The notes below the pieces were generated by a model that saw nothing but the letters and a program-made list of their open reading frames with translations, did no database searches and was not told where the DNA came from. DNA of 64,000 nt from Spirosoma validum (GTDB lineage Bacteria > Bacteroidota > Bacteroidia > Cytophagales > Spirosomataceae): NCBI RefSeq assembly GCF_014699035.1, contig NZ_JACXAA010000005.1, positions 1 to 64,000 on the forward strand, given 5' to 3'. Positions 60,962 to 64,000 of the stretch are shown piece after piece (the stretch's first letter is position 1; every line of letters starts with the position of its first letter). Both the position numbers and the translations under genes were made by a program.

Positions 60962-62914
60962 ATGAAATTGCTGCGGAGTCTTCTCGTGATAGCCTTCCTG
61001 GGTTGCGGATTAATCGAAGGGCAGGCGCAGTTTATGTTCATGCCGAATGAACAACGGTTGCACCTGCTCGATTCCCTCACTCGGGTTATGCAGATACTAC
61101 GTCGGCAGCCCGCAGGTTTCCCGCGCGACACCGCTCTATTTTTTGCACTGGATCGGTATCAGTATCACTATTTCGATGTGAACCGGCCTTTTGCCGAAAT
61201 CCGGCAAACGATGTCGTTCTATCCGGATTCGATGTATCGGATTGCTCGTCGGAATCACTGGCCTCTGGGCACGGCCATTGCCTTAGCTCGTCGGGCTGAT
61301 GCGATTGGTTATCTGGGCGATAAAGCGTCGGCCGTCAGTTTGTATAAGCAGGCACTGGCCATTTTTGCCCGCCATCCATTGCCGCATGAGGAGAGCCTCG
61401 CCTTCATCAACCTGGCCGTTTGCTTCGCTTATCGAAAGAATGTTACCGGGCAGGACTGGGAAAAAACTACGGAGTATATGAACAAAGCGCTGGTAGTAGC
61501 GCGGAAAAATAATGACGTAGTATGCATTCACCAGTACTACAATTTGATGGGTGATTTTCACATCATCCGAAAACAGTATAAACAGGCGCTCCCATTTTAC
61601 GAAGCCGAGCGGCCACTGATGCTTAAACACCGCTACCTGAGCGGCTACCGGACCAACCTGGCTTACCTGGGTATCTGTTATTTACACGTTAACCAGGAAG
61701 CAAAAGCCTGGCAATATCTGGATGAATTTTTTAAGGTCAGCAAGAGCAGTGAAGGCGCTTATGCCACCTACCTGCACCACGTCGTGCTATACGAAATCAG
61801 TAATTATTATTTATTGAATCGCAAAAACTACCGAAAAGCTTTAACCTATCAACTGGAATATGAACGCAATCTGAATGAGCGACCGCTATTTAACGTAACA
61901 GGTCATTATGAGGCTATGGCGCAGATCTATGCAGGGCTTAAACTGTATGAAAAAGCGTATCAATATCAGCAGCGCTACCTGGCTTCCCGTGATTCTCTCA
62001 AACTGGAAGATACAGAACGGCGGTTTTCTCAGATTGAGCATGAATTGGATCTTGAGCGGAAAGAGAATCAAATCAAGAGTCTACAAAATCAAACCCTCCA
62101 GCAGACAAACAAAACTCAACAAAGCCGCTTACTTTTTTTGGGGATCACGTTTCTATTGCTCGCGGGTGTGCTGATTTTGGTTATTTATTCCAACCGACTG
62201 AAAAAGAAAGCAATGACGTCTGAGCTTCGTCTGGCTAGTGAACGTAACGAAATCGATACGCGGATATACCAGGCCGAGGAAGCTGAACGGAAACGCATTG
62301 CTGCCGATCTTCACGATGATTTGGGCGGTACGCTGGCGACAATCCGACGTAAAATTGCTGATGGACGTCAGCAGTTTCAGCATACACAAGCTCACCAGGT
62401 ATTCGACGAGCTTGACCCGCTCATTCAGAAAAGTGGTGAAGATCTCCGGCGTATCGCGCATAACCTGATGCCGCCCGAGTTTGCCCGAGTTGGATTGCGT
62501 AGTACACTGGAACAGTTCATACAGACCATTCCCCATCAGCCAACCCATTTTGAATTTTTAACGACTGGCCAGGAGGTAAAACTATCAGTAGACACGGAGT
62601 TGACCATCTATCGAATTGTGTCGGAACTTATTCAAAATACGCTGAAGCACGCCCACGCTAAACGTGCGTCGGTGCAACTGCTCTATCACGAAAACCGACT
62701 TTGTGTGCTTGTGGAAGATGATGGCGTGGGTAGCCGCGCCAAAAAAGGAGATGAACCTGACGGAATGGGACTTAAAAATAGTAATTTAAGGGCAGATTAT
62801 ATTGGTGCTACGTTGCGGAGAGAAACCGGAACGGGTGGCACGATGATTTTGTTAGAATTGCCCTATTCCTCTTTACATGCTACTCCCGACTCCAGCTCGG
62901 ATTCTTCTGATTGA
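60962..62914 (+). CDS. TPR-containing sensor histidine kinase (HisKA_3)
   Basis: I chose ATG 60962 because it yields a signal peptide (MKLLRSLLVIAFLGCG); an upstream GTG at 60923 adds 13 residues with no such role. The 650-residue protein has a periplasmic helical TPR-like region, one membrane helix at residues 390-410, a coiled coil, and a HisKA_3 kinase with His451 in RIAADLHDDLGGTLA. The ATPase has LIQNTLKHAHA and DDGVGS with GMGLKN. The NarL-type regulator overlaps its end by 38 nt, so the two are a two-component pair. Confidence 0.92.
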   Translation: MKLLRSLLVIAFLGCGLIEGQAQFMFMPNEQRLHLLDSLTRVMQILRRQPAGFPRDTALFFALDRYQYHYFDVNRPFAEIRQTMSFYPDSMYRIARRNHWPLGTAIALARRADAIGYLGDKASAVSLYKQALAIFARHPLPHEESLAFINLAVCFAYRKNVTGQDWEKTTEYMNKALVVARKNNDVVCIHQYYNLMGDFHIIRKQYKQALPFYEAERPLMLKHRYLSGYRTNLAYLGICYLHVNQEAKAWQYLDEFFKVSKSSEGAYATYLHHVVLYEISNYYLLNRKNYRKALTYQLEYERNLNERPLFNVTGHYEAMAQIYAGLKLYEKAYQYQQRYLASRDSLKLEDTERRFSQIEHELDLERKENQIKSLQNQTLQQTNKTQQSRLLFLGITFLLLAGVLILVIYSNRLKKKAMTSELRLASERNEIDTRIYQAEEAERKRIAADLHDDLGGTLATIRRKIADGRQQFQHTQAHQVFDELDPLIQKSGEDLRRIAHNLMPPEFARVGLRSTLEQFIQTIPHQPTHFEFLTTGQEVKLSVDTELTIYRIVSELIQNTLKHAHAKRASVQLLYHENRLCVLVEDDGVGSRAKKGDEPDGMGLKNSNLRADYIGATLRRETGTGGTMILLELPYSSLHATPDSSSDSSD

Positions 62915-63518
62915 CGATCATCGGCTGTTCAATGACGGGCTGAAATTACTGCTCAATGAGCAACCGGATTTGACTGTATGTGGACAGGTGTTTCGGGCAA
63001 CCGACGTGGTCACTGCCGTTAATACGTTACAACCGGATTTGATTCTGTTGGATGTTAATCTCCAGGGGGTGAATGGGATCGATTTAGCGAAGAAGATCTC
63101 AAGTGCTTTTCAGAGTATTCGAATTATCATGCTAACCATGTATGATCAGCCCAAACTTCTGGAAGAGACGCGAAAGGCTGGTTTACACGGATATTTGCTG
63201 AAGGACACAACAACACCAGAACTACTGAATGCAATCCGATCGGTGTTGCAGGGAAAAACCAGCTTCGATGATGCTATTCTTACCGGCAGACTGTCAGAAG
63301 ATGCGTTTGGCGATGATTTTGCCCGGCGACTCAATCTGACGTTCAGGGAGGTGGAAATTATCAAGCTTATCATAGCGGGCCTAACCAACGAACAGATTGC
63401 AGAAGAATTAGGAATCAGCGTGTTTACGGTTAAAACGCATCGAAAAAATATTCATTTCAAATTAGGCATAACCAACGTTGCGGAATTGATACAGTTTGCC
63501 ATAAAAAACGGTTTATGA
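62877..63518 (+). CDS. NarL/FixJ-family response regulator
   Basis: The 213-residue protein has a receiver domain with the acidic pair in LLIDDHRLF, phosphoacceptor Asp59 in LILLDVNLQG, the conserved Thr in IIMLTMYD and Lys in YLLKDTT, and a C-terminal LuxR-type helix-turn-helix (LTFREVEIIKLIIAGLTNEQIAEEL, read in two parts). Its start lies 38 nt inside the kinase gene. A strong terminator follows. Confidence 0.93.
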   Translation: MLLPTPARILLIDDHRLFNDGLKLLLNEQPDLTVCGQVFRATDVVTAVNTLQPDLILLDVNLQGVNGIDLAKKISSAFQSIRIIMLTMYDQPKLLEETRKAGLHGYLLKDTTTPELLNAIRSVLQGKTSFDDAILTGRLSEDAFGDDFARRLNLTFREVEIIKLIIAGLTNEQIAEELGISVFTVKTHRKNIHFKLGITNVAELIQFAIKNGL

Positions 63519-63560
63519 CGCTGTAATCCGGGTTAAGCTTCGTTTGATCTGAATTTTATA

Positions 63561-63607
63561 AAAGCCAGAAGCCCCGACTACTGCGTGTAATCGGGGCTTC
63601 TGGCTTC
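63561..63607. terminator. Strong bidirectional terminator
   Basis: AAGCCAGAAGCCCCGA and TCGGGGCTTCTGGCTT form a 16-bp perfect stem with a 13-nt loop, with T-rich sequence on the right and A-rich on the left. It serves both the response regulator and the convergent gene at the right edge. Confidence 0.92.
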
Positions 63608-63619
63608 TTTATTGTTCAA

Positions 63620-64000
63620 TCAACCAAAGGCGTTAATATGCTTCTGAAAGATAGCTTCGTACTTATTAGCGGCTGCTGTTTGTTTAGCTTCTTTACAGGC
63701 TTCAACAATGTTCTGTAGGATGTACAGATCTGAGTCTGGGCTACCGAAGCGATTCCCATTACCACTCTTGTCGTACGTCAGATTCTGGTCGGCGCGGTTA
63801 GCCATGGTTTCGGCAATTTCGAGCGCTTTTTTCGTCTCACCCACTTCGAACAGGAACCGCACGTAGTTTGATGAAGTCTGTTCGTACGGTATACTCTTAT
63901 CCGGAATTACCTTCAGCGAGTAATTGAGCACCTCGCGAGCCTTGTCTTTTTGCCCTTCGCGCATCAGCTGTTCGGCCAGTCGGAAAAAGGCAATCCGGGC
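63620..64000 (-). CDS. C-terminal part of a DUF2723-type membrane protein (partial)
   Basis: The frame is open through the right edge; an internal Met at 63964 is not the start because the frame continues with ARIAFFRLAEQL. The visible part is helical and TPR-like (KDKAREVLNYSLKVIPDKSIPYEQ, read in parts; RFLFEVGETKKALEIAETMAN). This is how DUF2723 membrane proteins of Bacteroidota end. The call depends on that resemblance alone. Confidence 0.6.
   Translation of the reverse strand, partial: ARIAFFRLAEQLMREGQKDKAREVLNYSLKVIPDKSIPYEQTSSNYVRFLFEVGETKKALEIAETMANRADQNLTYDKSGNGNRFGSPDSDLYILQNIVEACKEAKQTAAANKYEAIFQKHINAFG

Noticed and set aside
1..64000. tRNA, rRNA, CRISPR arrays, prophage or integrated-element genes
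   Set aside because: Looked for and not seen: no repeat-spacer series, no integrase, no cloverleaf with tRNA consensus boxes.

Overview
The window looks like a chromosomal segment of a Bacteroidota bacterium of the order Cytophagales, closest in flavour to Spirosoma and its relatives. The signs are two SusC/SusD outer-membrane pairs, lipoprotein and periplasmic glycosidases, promoters with the Bacteroidota -7 box TAnnTTTG, DUF4256, DUF6965-like and DUF2723 proteins, and intermediate GC content. The genus is inferred from protein style only. No rRNA, tRNA, CRISPR array or intact transposase was seen.

Left part (1-12.6 kb): a split transketolase N-subunit and a fucose-isomerase-like enzyme (minus strand), a GH78-type rhamnosidase, a decayed toxin-antitoxin locus between two degenerate copies of one sequence, an ArsR-controlled three-gene stress cassette with a readable operator/promoter, a GH127 enzyme, an ABC-F ATPase and a PhyH-type dioxygenase.

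Central part (12.7-32.1 kb): a four-gene run of RuBisCO-like protein, DUF1537 kinase, Asp/Glu-racemase-fold protein and BASS transporter; an exported TIM-barrel protein; a membrane-anchored EEP phosphatase; SusC/SusD pair 1; a large GH67/GH20-N-like glycosidase; a VOC protein; a DeoR regulator with a palindromic operator; an orphan ECF sigma factor; and a DUF1593 hydrolase.

Right-centre (32.4-51.1 kb): a polysaccharide utilisation locus on one strand, in the order SusC, SusD, GH140 (DUF4038), GH43-like, GH2, beta-helix enzyme, Gfo/Idh/MocA oxidoreductase, SSS symporter, GH95. GH140 is the apiosidase family of rhamnogalacturonan-II breakdown. RuBisCO-like protein plus DUF1537 kinase is the known combination for 3-oxo-isoapionate in apiose catabolism, and split transketolases are known for apulose 4-phosphate. 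My main reading is that the window serves breakdown of complex pectin, with intracellular routes for the branched sugar apiose. Three promoters (RuBisCO-like operon, SusC pair 1, the GH67-like gene) share one element at fixed spacing, which ties part of this together. Long hairpins of at least three sequence families sit in most operon junctions from 14 to 46.5 kb and are not seen after that.

Right part (51.1-64 kb): ordinary accessory and signalling genes, namely a NIPSNAP protein, a GAF histidine kinase with altered key residues, DoxX, an AraC regulator, an NAD(P)-binding protein, DUF1772, a GAF protein, an alpha/beta hydrolase, a Na+/H+ antiporter, a TPR histidine kinase with an overlapping NarL-type regulator, and the C-terminal end of a DUF2723 protein running off the right edge.
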